The position numbers were made by a program, and so were the translations under genes. The notes under the pieces are model-generated. The model was given only the letters and a program-made list of their open reading frames with translations. It was not told the DNA's origin and made no database searches. Shown here piece by piece: positions 36,432 through 44,811 of a stretch of 64,000 nucleotides of DNA (position 1 is the stretch's first letter; each line of letters opens with the position of its first letter). Origin of the DNA: Autumnicola psychrophila. Lineage in GTDB: Bacteria; Bacteroidota; Bacteroidia; Flavobacteriales; Flavobacteriaceae. The stretch spans positions 248,001 to 312,000 of the forward strand of contig NZ_JAVRHN010000001.1 in NCBI RefSeq assembly GCF_031846645.1. The letters are read 5' to 3'.

Positions 36432-36842
36432 ATGCGCTATGCCATTAGCTATGTAAGCACTGTTAATCCAGAGCTTTCAGAAACAGAAATTCAGAAAGCT
36501 TTAGATTTCAGTAAAAATTGGAACAACGATAATAATATAACTGGGATTCTTTTATATTCTCAAGGAAACTTTTTCCAGGTCCTGGAGGGCGAGGAAAATT
36601 TATTAAAATCTTTATTTAGCAGAATAAAAGCTGACCAACGCCATCATAATGTCATCACTATTTTTCAGAAAAAAGTACCAAATATTCAGTTTGATGATTA
36701 CGAAGTGGATTTTATTTCCCTGGATGACAGTTATAACGCTGCTCAAATAGACACGTATCTTTCTCAAATAGATCTTCTAAACCCTTCTATTCAAGGCTCC
36801 GTCAGGTACATTTTAAATAAGTTCACAGAAGGCATAAAATAA
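36432..36842 (+). CDS. Stand-alone BLUF-domain blue-light sensor
   Basis: The 136-residue protein is almost entirely one BLUF domain, which binds FAD and senses blue light through a Tyr-Gln hydrogen-bond switch. The key residues are at canonical spacing: Tyr7 in 'AISYVST', Asn31 and Gln49 in 'GNFFQVLEGEE' (Tyr to Gln 42 residues, as in well-studied BLUF proteins). 'NNITGILLYSQGNFFQVLEG' is the family core. There is no fused output domain, so it must signal through a partner. The start at 36432 begins exactly with the first BLUF strand. Confidence 0.92.
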   Translation: MRYAISYVSTVNPELSETEIQKALDFSKNWNNDNNITGILLYSQGNFFQVLEGEENLLKSLFSRIKADQRHHNVITIFQKKVPNIQFDDYEVDFISLDDSYNAAQIDTYLSQIDLLNPSIQGSVRYILNKFTEGIK

Positions 36843-36854
36843 GTATAATCTTGT

Positions 36855-36862
36855 TATTTTTG
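36855..36862 (+). promoter_or_regulatory. Putative -7 promoter box TATTTTTG for rpe
   Basis: This TAnnTTTG match is 26 bases before the rpe ATG, just after the BLUF stop codon. Confidence 0.45.
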
Positions 36863-36887
36863 TGTCCATCCTTACAACAGCACAATT

Positions 36888-37550
36888 ATGACAACGAAAC
36901 GTATTGCCCCTTCCCTTCTTGCTGCAGATTTTGGTAACCTTCAGCGGGATATCGAAATGGTAAATTCGAGTGAGGCAGATTGGTTTCATATCGATATTAT
37001 GGACGGGGTTTTTGTTCCGAATATTTCCTACGGAATGCCTGTATTGGAAGCCATTAACAAGCATGCCAAAAAAACTCTTGATGTACACCTAATGATTGTT
37101 GATCCCGACAGGTATATTAAAGATTTTGCGAGACTTGGCGCACATATTCTTACGGTGCATTTCGAGGCCTGTACTCACCTGCACAGAACGCTACAGGTAA
37201 TAAAAGCTGAAGGAATGAAAGCCGGTGTTGCAATTAATCCCCATACTAATATCGATTTGCTGAAAGATATTATAAATGATATCGACTTAGTGCTTATAAT
37301 GAGTGTAAATCCCGGATTTGGAGGACAAAGCTTTATAGAAAACACCTATAAAAAAATCAGGCAGCTCAAGGAGCTGATTATCCAAAATAATGCTGAAACG
37401 CTTATTGAAATTGACGGAGGTGTTTCAGACCAAAATGCTGCTGAACTTTGTAAAGCCGGTGCTGACATCCTGGTAGCAGGAAGTTTCGTTTTTAAAGCAG
37501 AACATCCTTTAGATACCATTCAAAATTTAAGAAAACTTGCAAATTCCTGA
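36888..37550 (+). CDS. rpe: Ribulose-phosphate 3-epimerase
   Basis: The 220-residue TIM-barrel enzyme interconverts ribulose 5-phosphate and xylulose 5-phosphate in the pentose phosphate pathway. Motifs are 'IAPSLLAADFGNLQRDIEMV' at the N-terminus, the metal-binding 'WFHIDIMDGVFVPNISYG', 'LDVHLMIVDPDRYI', 'VNPGFGGQSFIENTYKKI' and 'EIDGGVSDQNA', with 'ADILVAGSFVF' at the end. It has its own promoter box. It overlaps ypdA by 14 bases, so the two genes are co-transcribed. Confidence 0.96.
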   Translation: MTTKRIAPSLLAADFGNLQRDIEMVNSSEADWFHIDIMDGVFVPNISYGMPVLEAINKHAKKTLDVHLMIVDPDRYIKDFARLGAHILTVHFEACTHLHRTLQVIKAEGMKAGVAINPHTNIDLLKDIINDIDLVLIMSVNPGFGGQSFIENTYKKIRQLKELIIQNNAETLIEIDGGVSDQNAAELCKAGADILVAGSFVFKAEHPLDTIQNLRKLANS

Positions 37551-38517
37551 TAAACCTTACGATGTAGTAATAATTGGAGCAGGCCCTATAGGTATAGCCT
37601 GTGGACTGGAAGCCGAGAAAAAGAACCTCTCCTACGTGATCCTTGAAAAAGGCTGCCTGGTAAATTCTCTTTATTACTACCCTACAAACATGACCTTCTT
37701 TTCTACTTCAGAAAAGCTGGAACTTGATAATATTCCGTTTATAAGTACTAATCCCAAGCCAAGAAAAGCAGAAGCATTAGAATATTATCGTAGGATCGCC
37801 ACTTCCAACCAGTTAAACATCAATCTTTTTGAAAAGGTGGCTTCCGTAGAAAAACAGGAGGATAAAAAAATCGTTGTTGAGACTCAAAAAGCTGCTTACC
37901 AAACGCGGAATGTCATTGTAGCTACTGGTTTTTATGATATTCCGAATAAAATAAATATTCCGGGAGAGGATCTGCCAAAGGTATTTCATTACTACGGGGA
38001 TCCGCACTACTACGCGACAAGAAAAACTGTCGTGGTAGGAGCCAGTAACTCTGCTGTAGATGCTGCGCTGGAAATTTACAGAAAAGGTGGTGAGGTCACC
38101 ATGATAGTGAGAAAGCCTGAAATTGGAAGGCGGGTTAAATATTGGGTAAGGCCAGATATTGATAATCGCATAAATGAAGGCAGTATTAAAGCACATTTTA
38201 ATGCAAAACTTACAGAAATAAGGGAGAATGAGGTGGTGATTGAAACTCCACAAGGAACAGAAGTTATCGAAAATGACTTCGTTCTACTAATGACAGGTTA
38301 TCGTCCCAACTTTAAATTTCTTCAGGATATGGGAATTGCGTTATCTGATGATGGTAAACGAATTCCAAATTACAACCCACATACAATGGAAACAAATGTT
38401 TCAAACATCTATCTTGCAGGTGTTGTTTGTGGTGGTATAGAAACCCATAAATGGTTTATTGAAAACTCAAGGGTTCATGCAAAAATGATCCTGGAAAATA
38501 TTGTTACAAAAAGTTAG
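37537..38517 (+). CDS. ypdA: YpdA-family FAD/NAD(P)-dependent disulfide reductase
   Basis: The 326-residue flavoprotein resembles YpdA, the reductase of bacillithiol disulfide. It has the FAD motif 'DVVIIGAGPIGIACGLEAEK', the family block 'NSLYYYPTNMTFFSTSEKLE', and the NADPH-binding motif 'VVVGASNSAVDAALEIYRKG' at about 166-185. The CxxC redox pair of thioredoxin reductase is absent, as in YpdA. The start is TTG at 37537, inside the end of rpe; no later ATG precedes the Rossmann motif. It implies a low-molecular-weight thiol system, presumably bacillithiol; no bacillithiol synthesis gene is in the window. Confidence 0.82.
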   Translation: MQIPDKPYDVVIIGAGPIGIACGLEAEKKNLSYVILEKGCLVNSLYYYPTNMTFFSTSEKLELDNIPFISTNPKPRKAEALEYYRRIATSNQLNINLFEKVASVEKQEDKKIVVETQKAAYQTRNVIVATGFYDIPNKINIPGEDLPKVFHYYGDPHYYATRKTVVVGASNSAVDAALEIYRKGGEVTMIVRKPEIGRRVKYWVRPDIDNRINEGSIKAHFNAKLTEIRENEVVIETPQGTEVIENDFVLLMTGYRPNFKFLQDMGIALSDDGKRIPNYNPHTMETNVSNIYLAGVVCGGIETHKWFIENSRVHAKMILENIVTKS

Positions 38518-38543
38518 GCACCACCTTGAAAAAGATGATGCCC

Positions 38544-38564
38544 TAAATTTGGCAATTATCATGC
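38544..38564 (+). repeat. Dispersed intergenic motif copy
   Basis: TAAATTTGGCAATTATCATG, preceded by GATGCCC, matches the extended consensus. It lies in the 41-base gap between the convergent ypdA and aldehyde dehydrogenase genes and overlaps the latter's stop codon. Confidence 0.5.
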
Positions 38565-40022
38565 AAAAGGAGTGAAATCCCTTGGCTCATGCTGCACGGT
38601 CACCCATTGCAGCCTTGTAAACTCTTCCAGGACAAAATCCCCATTAAATCGACCAATACCGGAGCCTTTTTCACCTCCAAAAGGAGCATTTGGCTCATCA
38701 TTTACCGTCTGATCGTTTACATGGATCATTCCGGTTTCAACTTTTCGTGCAAAAGCTACTCCACGGGCGATATTTTTAGTAAATACAGCTCCACTTAACC
38801 CATGTTCTTTGGAATTTGCAATTTTTAGCGCTTCTTCTTCCGAAGAAACCCTTATAATTGGTGCCACAGGTCCAAAGATCTCATTATCGGCAATTGGCAT
38901 ATCATCCCTTACATTATCCAGGATTGTTGGCTCCAGGACATTGCCTTTCGCCTTGCCTCCAATTCTAAGAATGGCGCCATCACTTGTACTTTCGTTTACA
39001 TCTTTAAGAATTCGCTCTACCTGATCGTGATCTATTAAAGGCCCCACAGTAGTTTCTTTATCTGAAGGATCTCCGAATTTAAGTTGTTTGGTTTTTTCGA
39101 CAAACTTCTCTACAAATTCATCTGCAACTTTATTGTCGACAATAATTCGGTTTATCGACATACAAATCTGACCCTGATGCATGAATTTACCAAAAACAGC
39201 TGCATCTACAGCATCGTCTATATTGGCATCGTCCAGAACAACAAATGCATTATTACCTCCCAGCTCCAGAGAAGTTTTCTTTATGGCTTCCCCTGCCAAC
39301 TTCCCTATATTTTTTCCTACAGGAGTAGAACCGGTAAAGGAAATAAGTTTAGAATCGGGATGAGAAACAAAATGATCTCCTATAGAAGACCCCTTTCCAA
39401 TCACCACATTAAAAACGCCTTTTGGCAAGCCTGCCTCTTCGAAAATTTTGGCCGGAAGAATTGCGCCCGTTACAGGTGTGTCTGATGATGGCTTTAATAC
39501 AATGGCATTACCAGTGGCGAGAGCCGGAGCAATAGAACGCATAGAAAGGTTTAAAGGGAAATTCCACGGGCTTATGATTCCTATGACACCCAAAGGTTTT
39601 CTATAAGCCCTGCTTTCTTTTCCCGGCGTGATAGAATCGAAAATAAAGCCGTGCATTCTTGTAGGGAACGATGCAGCTTCTTTCATAATCCCAAGAGTAA
39701 TTTGGATTTCCGTCTCCGCCTTTACCCGGGTACTACCGGCTTCTTTTATTAGCCATTCCACAATTTCTTCCTGACGTTGGGTGAGAATTTGTACTGCTTT
39801 TTGAATCACTTCTGCCCTTTTCTGCGGAAGGGCCTTTCCCCATTCTTCGCCCGCTTTCTTTGCTGCAGCATGCGCAGCATCTACATCATCTGCATTTGCT
39901 CCTTTAATCGTATTGATTCCCGAATTATCATATGGATTAATGTTTTTGATAGTGGCATCATCATTTCCTTCCTGCCAGTTACCACCTATATATTGTTGAT
40001 TAAGATTAGCGTACTTTTCCAT
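38559..40022 (-). CDS. NAD(P)-dependent aldehyde dehydrogenase
   Basis: This 487-residue member of the aldehyde dehydrogenase superfamily oxidises an aldehyde to a carboxylic acid. It has the cofactor-binding 'GVIGIISPWNFPLNLSMRSI', catalytic Glu in 'LELGGNNAFVVLDDANID', catalytic Cys in 'FMHQGQICMSINRII', and 'GEKGSGIGRFNGDFVLEEFT' near the C-terminus. The pattern resembles benzaldehyde/salicylaldehyde-type enzymes, but the substrate is not determinable. The gene stands alone on the minus strand. Confidence 0.92.
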   Translation of the reverse strand: MEKYANLNQQYIGGNWQEGNDDATIKNINPYDNSGINTIKGANADDVDAAHAAAKKAGEEWGKALPQKRAEVIQKAVQILTQRQEEIVEWLIKEAGSTRVKAETEIQITLGIMKEAASFPTRMHGFIFDSITPGKESRAYRKPLGVIGIISPWNFPLNLSMRSIAPALATGNAIVLKPSSDTPVTGAILPAKIFEEAGLPKGVFNVVIGKGSSIGDHFVSHPDSKLISFTGSTPVGKNIGKLAGEAIKKTSLELGGNNAFVVLDDANIDDAVDAAVFGKFMHQGQICMSINRIIVDNKVADEFVEKFVEKTKQLKFGDPSDKETTVGPLIDHDQVERILKDVNESTSDGAILRIGGKAKGNVLEPTILDNVRDDMPIADNEIFGPVAPIIRVSSEEEALKIANSKEHGLSGAVFTKNIARGVAFARKVETGMIHVNDQTVNDEPNAPFGGEKGSGIGRFNGDFVLEEFTRLQWVTVQHEPRDFTPFA

Positions 40023-40147
40023 AATTTTTTATTTTTAAAATATGGAAATGAATATGCAATGCCCGTTAAAGAACTTATAAATAAAAAATGAATTTCCAGA
40101 AGATTCAACAAATTCTTATTTTTCAGAAGAAGGTTCAGAGGATTCCT

Positions 40148-40507
40148 TTACATAAAAACAACATCAGAATCTTTTGAAGATGTACTGCCACTCAAAATTC
40201 TCCCATAGAATTCAAGGTCGCATTTCCTGCTTTTGTAAGAATCCTCAAGCCAATTCAGCACCTCTTTTTCAGGAATAGTGTGTACAGTAATATTGGGATA
40301 TATTGAATCTGGTGAGGACATATTAACTCCCACTTCCAGCACTTTTTTATAATAATCGTAATGAACAAATTTGGCGAGAAAATTATGCTTAATAAGTTCC
40401 ACAACATCCTGAGAAAGCTCCTTCCCTTGAGAACAATCCCGTATTTTCTGTTTTACAAGTGTCTGAAGTGAGGCTTTAACCTCCCCTGTTTTAATATACG
40501 AAACCAT
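40148..40507 (-). CDS. Small conserved hypothetical protein (tandem paralogue 1)
   Basis: The 119-residue soluble protein has no recognised family. It is clearly paralogous to the product of 40815-41183: shared features are 'M-SY' start, 'LSQD', the block 'HNFLAK', 'YP-I-V' and 'DLEFYGR', and a final 'S-VV-M'. It is rich in Lys/Asp/Glu, with predicted helix at the N-terminus and strands after. No signal peptide or membrane segment is seen. The 307-base gap and a terminator after the upstream paralogue suggest separate transcription. Function unknown. Confidence 0.72.
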   Translation of the reverse strand: MVSYIKTGEVKASLQTLVKQKIRDCSQGKELSQDVVELIKHNFLAKFVHYDYYKKVLEVGVNMSSPDSIYPNITVHTIPEKEVLNWLEDSYKSRKCDLEFYGRILSGSTSSKDSDVVFM

Positions 40508-40814
40508 AATACTGCCAGAATGTTAAATTATAGAAATAAACCGTATTTAGCACCTAAAAGATGAAAATATCCTAATGCTATCTTCTCAAATATAATTAAA
40601 ACATTGAGGTCACAGATTGATCTACAAAAATATAAAATGTTAATTATCAAATCTTTAATTCAACTAATATTAGGCGACGAGAAATATTATATTCGATTTT
40701 TCCGGGTAGCGTAATTATATTATTCACAATATCGTTTTCGCCACAAAAAGTTCAACAAATAAAAAAGGCAGCTTTTTGCAAAGCCACCTTTTCCAGAAAA
40801 CATAAGATTGATTA
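40508..40814. other. AT-rich spacer between the two small paralogues
   Basis: These 307 bases contain the terminator at 40764-40791 and otherwise AT-rich sequence. I see no gene and no recognisable promoter box for the paralogue at 40507. Confidence 0.5.
40764..40791 (-). terminator. Rho-independent terminator after the 40815-41183 gene
   Basis: On the minus strand AAAGGTGGCTTT pairs with AAAGCTGCCTTT over 12 positions, two of them G-T wobbles, with a 4-base loop. A T run follows. It begins 24 bases after the stop codon. Confidence 0.82.
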
Positions 40815-41183
40815 TTATCTCATTAGAACAACCTCGGAATTTGAGTGGAGGTTATTCCTGTTTATCAGCCTGCCATAAAATTCCAGGTCAACATCCTTAT
40901 CTCCACAAGAGCGTGCAATTTTTTCCTCAGCATCATCAAGCCTGTATTTATAAACCTCAATTTTAGGATAAGCTAATTCAGATTTTTCATTCCTGTCTTC
41001 TATCCCAATTTCTATAGTTTTCTCAGACCTGTTAAAAATTACATACTTTGCCAGGAAATTATGTTCTAAAAGAGTTATAAAGTCCTGAGATAGTTTGTTA
41101 CTCTTCCTGCAGTCCTGCAGATACTGTTTAATTAATATTCGAAGAGAATTTTGAATTTCGTTCTTATTTAAATATGAAGCCAT
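40815..41183 (-). CDS. Small conserved hypothetical protein (tandem paralogue 2)
   Basis: The 122-residue soluble protein is the paralogue of 40148-40507, sharing 'LSQD', 'EHNFLAKYV', 'YPKIEV' and 'VDLEFYGRLI'. The N-terminal 60 residues look helical and basic and the rest strand-rich. There is no signal peptide. It has its own terminator. Having two diverged copies side by side indicates an old duplication. Function unknown. Confidence 0.72.
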   Translation of the reverse strand: MASYLNKNEIQNSLRILIKQYLQDCRKSNKLSQDFITLLEHNFLAKYVIFNRSEKTIEIGIEDRNEKSELAYPKIEVYKYRLDDAEEKIARSCGDKDVDLEFYGRLINRNNLHSNSEVVLMR

Positions 41184-41482
41184 GATATATTAAGTTTTGT
41201 TTAATGCGGTAAATATATCTCATAAGCTCCCGTCCAGAAGTTTTTTTAATCAGGTTTAACTTCAAGTACTAAAGAAATCGTAACAACAAAAATTTCCTTA
41301 TTATCTTAAATAATTGTTTTACAAATACTTACTGTTCTGCCGATCAAAATCAGAAACTTTTCTTTAACTATGGGATTTCTCCATCAAGAAATTGCTACTT
41401 GAAAAAATATAATTATTTTACTGAAGTACTGGAATTCTTTTGAAGAGGACTCTTCTATGGGTTCAGTGAAAAACGAAAAATT

Positions 41483-43036
41483 ATGCAAAGTCTCAGTAGA
41501 AAAAATTATAGTAACGAGTTTGTCTCCAAATTTAAAGGGGACGAAAGCGGGGATCTTTCTCCGCGCCAAACGCCGGGGGTACTATACAGCAAAGCAATCC
41601 CTACTCCGGTACCTCAACCTCATCTTATTGCATGGACGGAAGACTTTGCCCAGGAATTAGGAATTTCAACACCAAATGAAGATGATTTAGCAGTTCTTGC
41701 CGGAAATAAAGTCACGAGTTCCATGCAGCCTTATGCAGCCTGTTATGCAGGTCATCAATTTGGAAACTGGGCCGGACAATTAGGAGATGGCAGGGCAATC
41801 ACCCTGGGAGAATGGGAAAGTCAGGGAAAAAATTGGGAACTTCAACTAAAAGGAGTTGGTCCCACACCCTATTCAAGAAGAGCAGATGGTAGGGCCGTGT
41901 TGAGATCTTCGGTTAGAGAATACCTGATGAGCGAAGCTATGCATCATCTGGGAGTTCCCACTACAAGAGCTTTAAGTCTTGTTTCTTCCGGAGAAGAAAT
42001 CCTAAGGGACATGTTCTACAACGGAAATCCTGAGTATGAACCCGGAGCAATAGTGATGAGAACTTCGCCATCTTTCCTGCGATTCGGAAATTTTGAAATT
42101 CTCGCCGCCAGGCACGAAATAGACAATCTTCAAAAGCTGGTTAATTGGACTATTGATGAATTCTACCCTCATCTTACGGGAGAGAACAGAATAATTAGCT
42201 GGTACAAAGAAGTTATCCAAAAAACAGCCAGTCTTATGGTCGAATGGCAAAGAGTGGGTTTCGTGCATGGAGTGATGAATACCGATAATATGTCTATTCT
42301 GGGTCTCACTATAGACTACGGTCCATTTTCGTTTATAGATGATTACAATCCCGGGTTTACTCCAAATACCACAGATCTTCCGGGCCGTCGCTATGCATTT
42401 GGGAATCAACCTTCGGTGGGTTACTGGAACCTGGGAAAACTAGGAAATGCACTCCTTCCCCTTTTTGAAAAACCTGATGAGCTCGAAGAAGCCATGCAAA
42501 CCTATGAAGAGACCTTCTGGAGGAAATACTACGAGATGATGGCTAATAAACTAGGACTCGATAATGTGGAAAAAGATGATCTAACTTTAGTTGCTCAATT
42601 TGAAAAAGTACTCTCTTCTTTAAATCCAGACATGACTATTTTTTATCAGTTACTCACTTATCTTCCTAAGGATCTTCTTGAGGAAGAATCTATTCTGGAT
42701 TATTTCAATGATAGCTTTTATGAGATTCCGACGGGCAATGGAAGAAAATCCTTCTTTGATTTAATACAAAAATATCAGGACAGACTAAAACAGAATTCAA
42801 TATCAGAAGAAGAATCACGGGAAAGAATGGAAAAAGCAAATCCAAGGTTTGTTCTTCGGAATTACCTGTTGCACCAGGCCATCGAGGAGCTGGAAAAAGG
42901 AGAATCCTCTCTTTTTGAAAAATTAAGAGTAGCCCTGAAGGATCCATATTCAAAAAATCATGATGAATTCTTTAAGAAGAGACCGGACTGGGCTAATGAC
43001 AAGGCAGGATGTTCCATGCTCTCCTGTAGCTCATAG
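41483..43036 (+). CDS. selO: Protein adenylyltransferase SelO (YdiU/UPF0061)
   Basis: The 517-residue protein belongs to the SelO pseudokinase family, which transfers AMP from ATP to Ser/Thr/Tyr of target proteins, with a role in redox homeostasis. Visible motifs are 'YAACYAGHQFGNWAGQLGDG', 'ELQLKGVGPTPYSRRADGRA', 'LRSSVREYLMSEAMHHLGVP' and 'GFVHGVMNTDNMSILGLTID' (the metal/catalytic loop). The C-terminus 'CSMLSCSS' keeps the conserved Cys that is selenocysteine in animals. Length is slightly above E. coli YdiU. Convergent with the GH35-like gene. Confidence 0.93.
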   Translation: MQSLSRKNYSNEFVSKFKGDESGDLSPRQTPGVLYSKAIPTPVPQPHLIAWTEDFAQELGISTPNEDDLAVLAGNKVTSSMQPYAACYAGHQFGNWAGQLGDGRAITLGEWESQGKNWELQLKGVGPTPYSRRADGRAVLRSSVREYLMSEAMHHLGVPTTRALSLVSSGEEILRDMFYNGNPEYEPGAIVMRTSPSFLRFGNFEILAARHEIDNLQKLVNWTIDEFYPHLTGENRIISWYKEVIQKTASLMVEWQRVGFVHGVMNTDNMSILGLTIDYGPFSFIDDYNPGFTPNTTDLPGRRYAFGNQPSVGYWNLGKLGNALLPLFEKPDELEEAMQTYEETFWRKYYEMMANKLGLDNVEKDDLTLVAQFEKVLSSLNPDMTIFYQLLTYLPKDLLEEESILDYFNDSFYEIPTGNGRKSFFDLIQKYQDRLKQNSISEEESRERMEKANPRFVLRNYLLHQAIEELEKGESSLFEKLRVALKDPYSKNHDEFFKKRPDWANDKAGCSMLSCSS

Positions 43037-43140
43037 AATCCTGTTGTTTATTTTCTTCGGAGAAAATTTTATGCACTGAAAGAAAATCGGCTAAAATACT
43101 TGCTCACTGTACTACAAAAACTTAAACCGTAAAATTCTAA

Positions 43141-43160
43141 AGATCGATAACTGCCAAAAA
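43141..43160 (-). repeat. Dispersed intergenic motif copy (diverged)
   Basis: Read on the minus strand, TTTTTGGCAGTTATCGATCT matches the core TGGCAnTTATCG. It lies between the convergent selO and GH35-like genes. It is the weakest match counted. Confidence 0.4.
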
Positions 43161-43176
43161 AGGGGATAGGCTTTAA

Positions 43177-44811
43177 TCAGTCATATTTGTAAAGCTCAAA
43201 TCGCTGGATGGACACATCATCTACAAAAGAACGTATATGCCTTCCCTGGTGCGTCTGGTCCCCATTCAAATGCCGATAAACCTTCCACTGATCGTCTTCA
43301 AAACAACCCAGATCAGTTTTCAAGATGCCTACCCTGCCACTTTTATCTTTTAGGTTCTTCATCTTAAGCGAAACACCAAAACCAGCAAAATAAAACTCGT
43401 TTTCTCCAGTCTGAATAATTATAGCTCCGGAAGGTTCCCACTCTTCAGAAGCAGCATCGGGTTCCCAGCCCAGGTTAAAAGTATGTTCAGCGGTAAATTC
43501 ATAGTCGCCCAGCACAAATTTTGCTTCACTTACTTCTTTATCCAATAACACCCCTTCAATTTTGCCCTGTCCTCTGTACTTATTCAAGAGCGGCTTTATT
43601 TGGTCAATAACTTTATAAACTTCAGCTAATTTCTTTTCTTTATGACTTAAAGGCTCTCCCGGTATTTGTTCAATAGAAAAAGGTGAGAATCCCAGCGCCT
43701 CATAATGACCAATTGTGTAAAGCGCTTTTGCCGCCACGGTATTATCAAATCTATGTTCGGGAACGAAAAGCGGATTATCCTGCCTTACATACAAATCGTT
43801 CCAGTGCTTAAATCGGGGATTATAGAAGTCGGGTGCATAGAAATCGATTTCTGGAGAAGCTGCTTTCCACACGTCCAGAATGTGTGGTAAGGGTCCTGCA
43901 CTTGGGTAATCCCCAGGTTTAACATCAGGCCGGTTAAGTGCGGCATTTACAAAGGTTGGCAACGCATATTCTTCTTTCCCTGCAGCAGAAATCTGGTTTG
44001 TATATTTAGCAAAATAATAAGCCATAAAAATTTCATCTGTGTGTAAACCTTTGCCGAAAACTTCCGCCCAGTTTCCTTCGGTTTTGAATCCGTTTTTCTT
44101 CCATACTTCTAAAAATTCCGGGTTTAACTCAGACCTATTTTTTTGAAAATATTGAATTAGATCAGCAGGAACTTCCTCTTTAAATTTCCGGTTTGCCAGG
44201 CGACTATGATCTCGTGCCGATGACAACATTCCAATTTCATTTTCCGGTTGCATTAAAATTACAGTCTGGTGCCCGGCATCCACACCTTTGATATGTCGCA
44301 TAAGATGTCGGTAAGCGTTTATTTCTGCTTCTAAGGTTTCTTCAGAAAAAGGGGTGAGAATTTCCTGACTTTCTCCCGATTCACTTTTAGCACGAGGGAA
44401 CCGCTGCTGGTCCAGCTTTACCCATGCGGGGGCGTGACTGGACATGCTGTTCTTCCATGCTCCAAACCAAAGAAAGGTTAATTTTAAATCGTGCTTCCTG
44501 GCTTCAATTATTAAATCTTCTACTAATTTATATTGAAATTCTCCTTCTTTGGGTTCTAAAAGTTCCCAGTAAACAGGCACGAGAATGGTGTTCAAATTTA
44601 GTGAGTCCAGTCTTGGCCATACAGGCTCCATAGACTCCATCGTAGTCGCAGTAGAATTTCCCAGCTCCCCTCCCAATATTAAAAAAGGCTTTCCGCTAAC
44701 TATCAATTGCTGTTCGTTCCCTACTTTCTGTAAATGCGGGATTTGTTGTGCTAATAGATTCTGGACCTGAATTATTGAGATGATTATTAAAAGGAATATT
44801 GTTCTTATCAT
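43177..44811 (-). CDS. GH35-like beta-galactosidase with DUF5597-type C-terminus
   Basis: The 544-residue secreted TIM-barrel glycosidase has a signal peptide ('FLLIIISIIQVQNLLAQ') and 'GKPFLILGGELGNSTA', the usual start of GH35/GH42-like GanA enzymes. The acid/base motif is 'ILMQPENEIGML' (Asn-Glu) and the likely nucleophile is the Glu in 'PLFVPEHRFD'. 'LTFLWFGAWKNSMSSHAPAW' is typical of the DUF5597 subgroup. The C-terminal beta-rich part would be the accessory domain. It probably removes terminal galactose or related sugars in the periplasm or outside the cell. It is on the same strand as the sugar genes upstream but separated from them by 620 bases. Confidence 0.82.
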   Translation of the reverse strand: MIRTIFLLIIISIIQVQNLLAQQIPHLQKVGNEQQLIVSGKPFLILGGELGNSTATTMESMEPVWPRLDSLNLNTILVPVYWELLEPKEGEFQYKLVEDLIIEARKHDLKLTFLWFGAWKNSMSSHAPAWVKLDQQRFPRAKSESGESQEILTPFSEETLEAEINAYRHLMRHIKGVDAGHQTVILMQPENEIGMLSSARDHSRLANRKFKEEVPADLIQYFQKNRSELNPEFLEVWKKNGFKTEGNWAEVFGKGLHTDEIFMAYYFAKYTNQISAAGKEEYALPTFVNAALNRPDVKPGDYPSAGPLPHILDVWKAASPEIDFYAPDFYNPRFKHWNDLYVRQDNPLFVPEHRFDNTVAAKALYTIGHYEALGFSPFSIEQIPGEPLSHKEKKLAEVYKVIDQIKPLLNKYRGQGKIEGVLLDKEVSEAKFVLGDYEFTAEHTFNLGWEPDAASEEWEPSGAIIIQTGENEFYFAGFGVSLKMKNLKDKSGRVGILKTDLGCFEDDQWKVYRHLNGDQTHQGRHIRSFVDDVSIQRFELYKYD

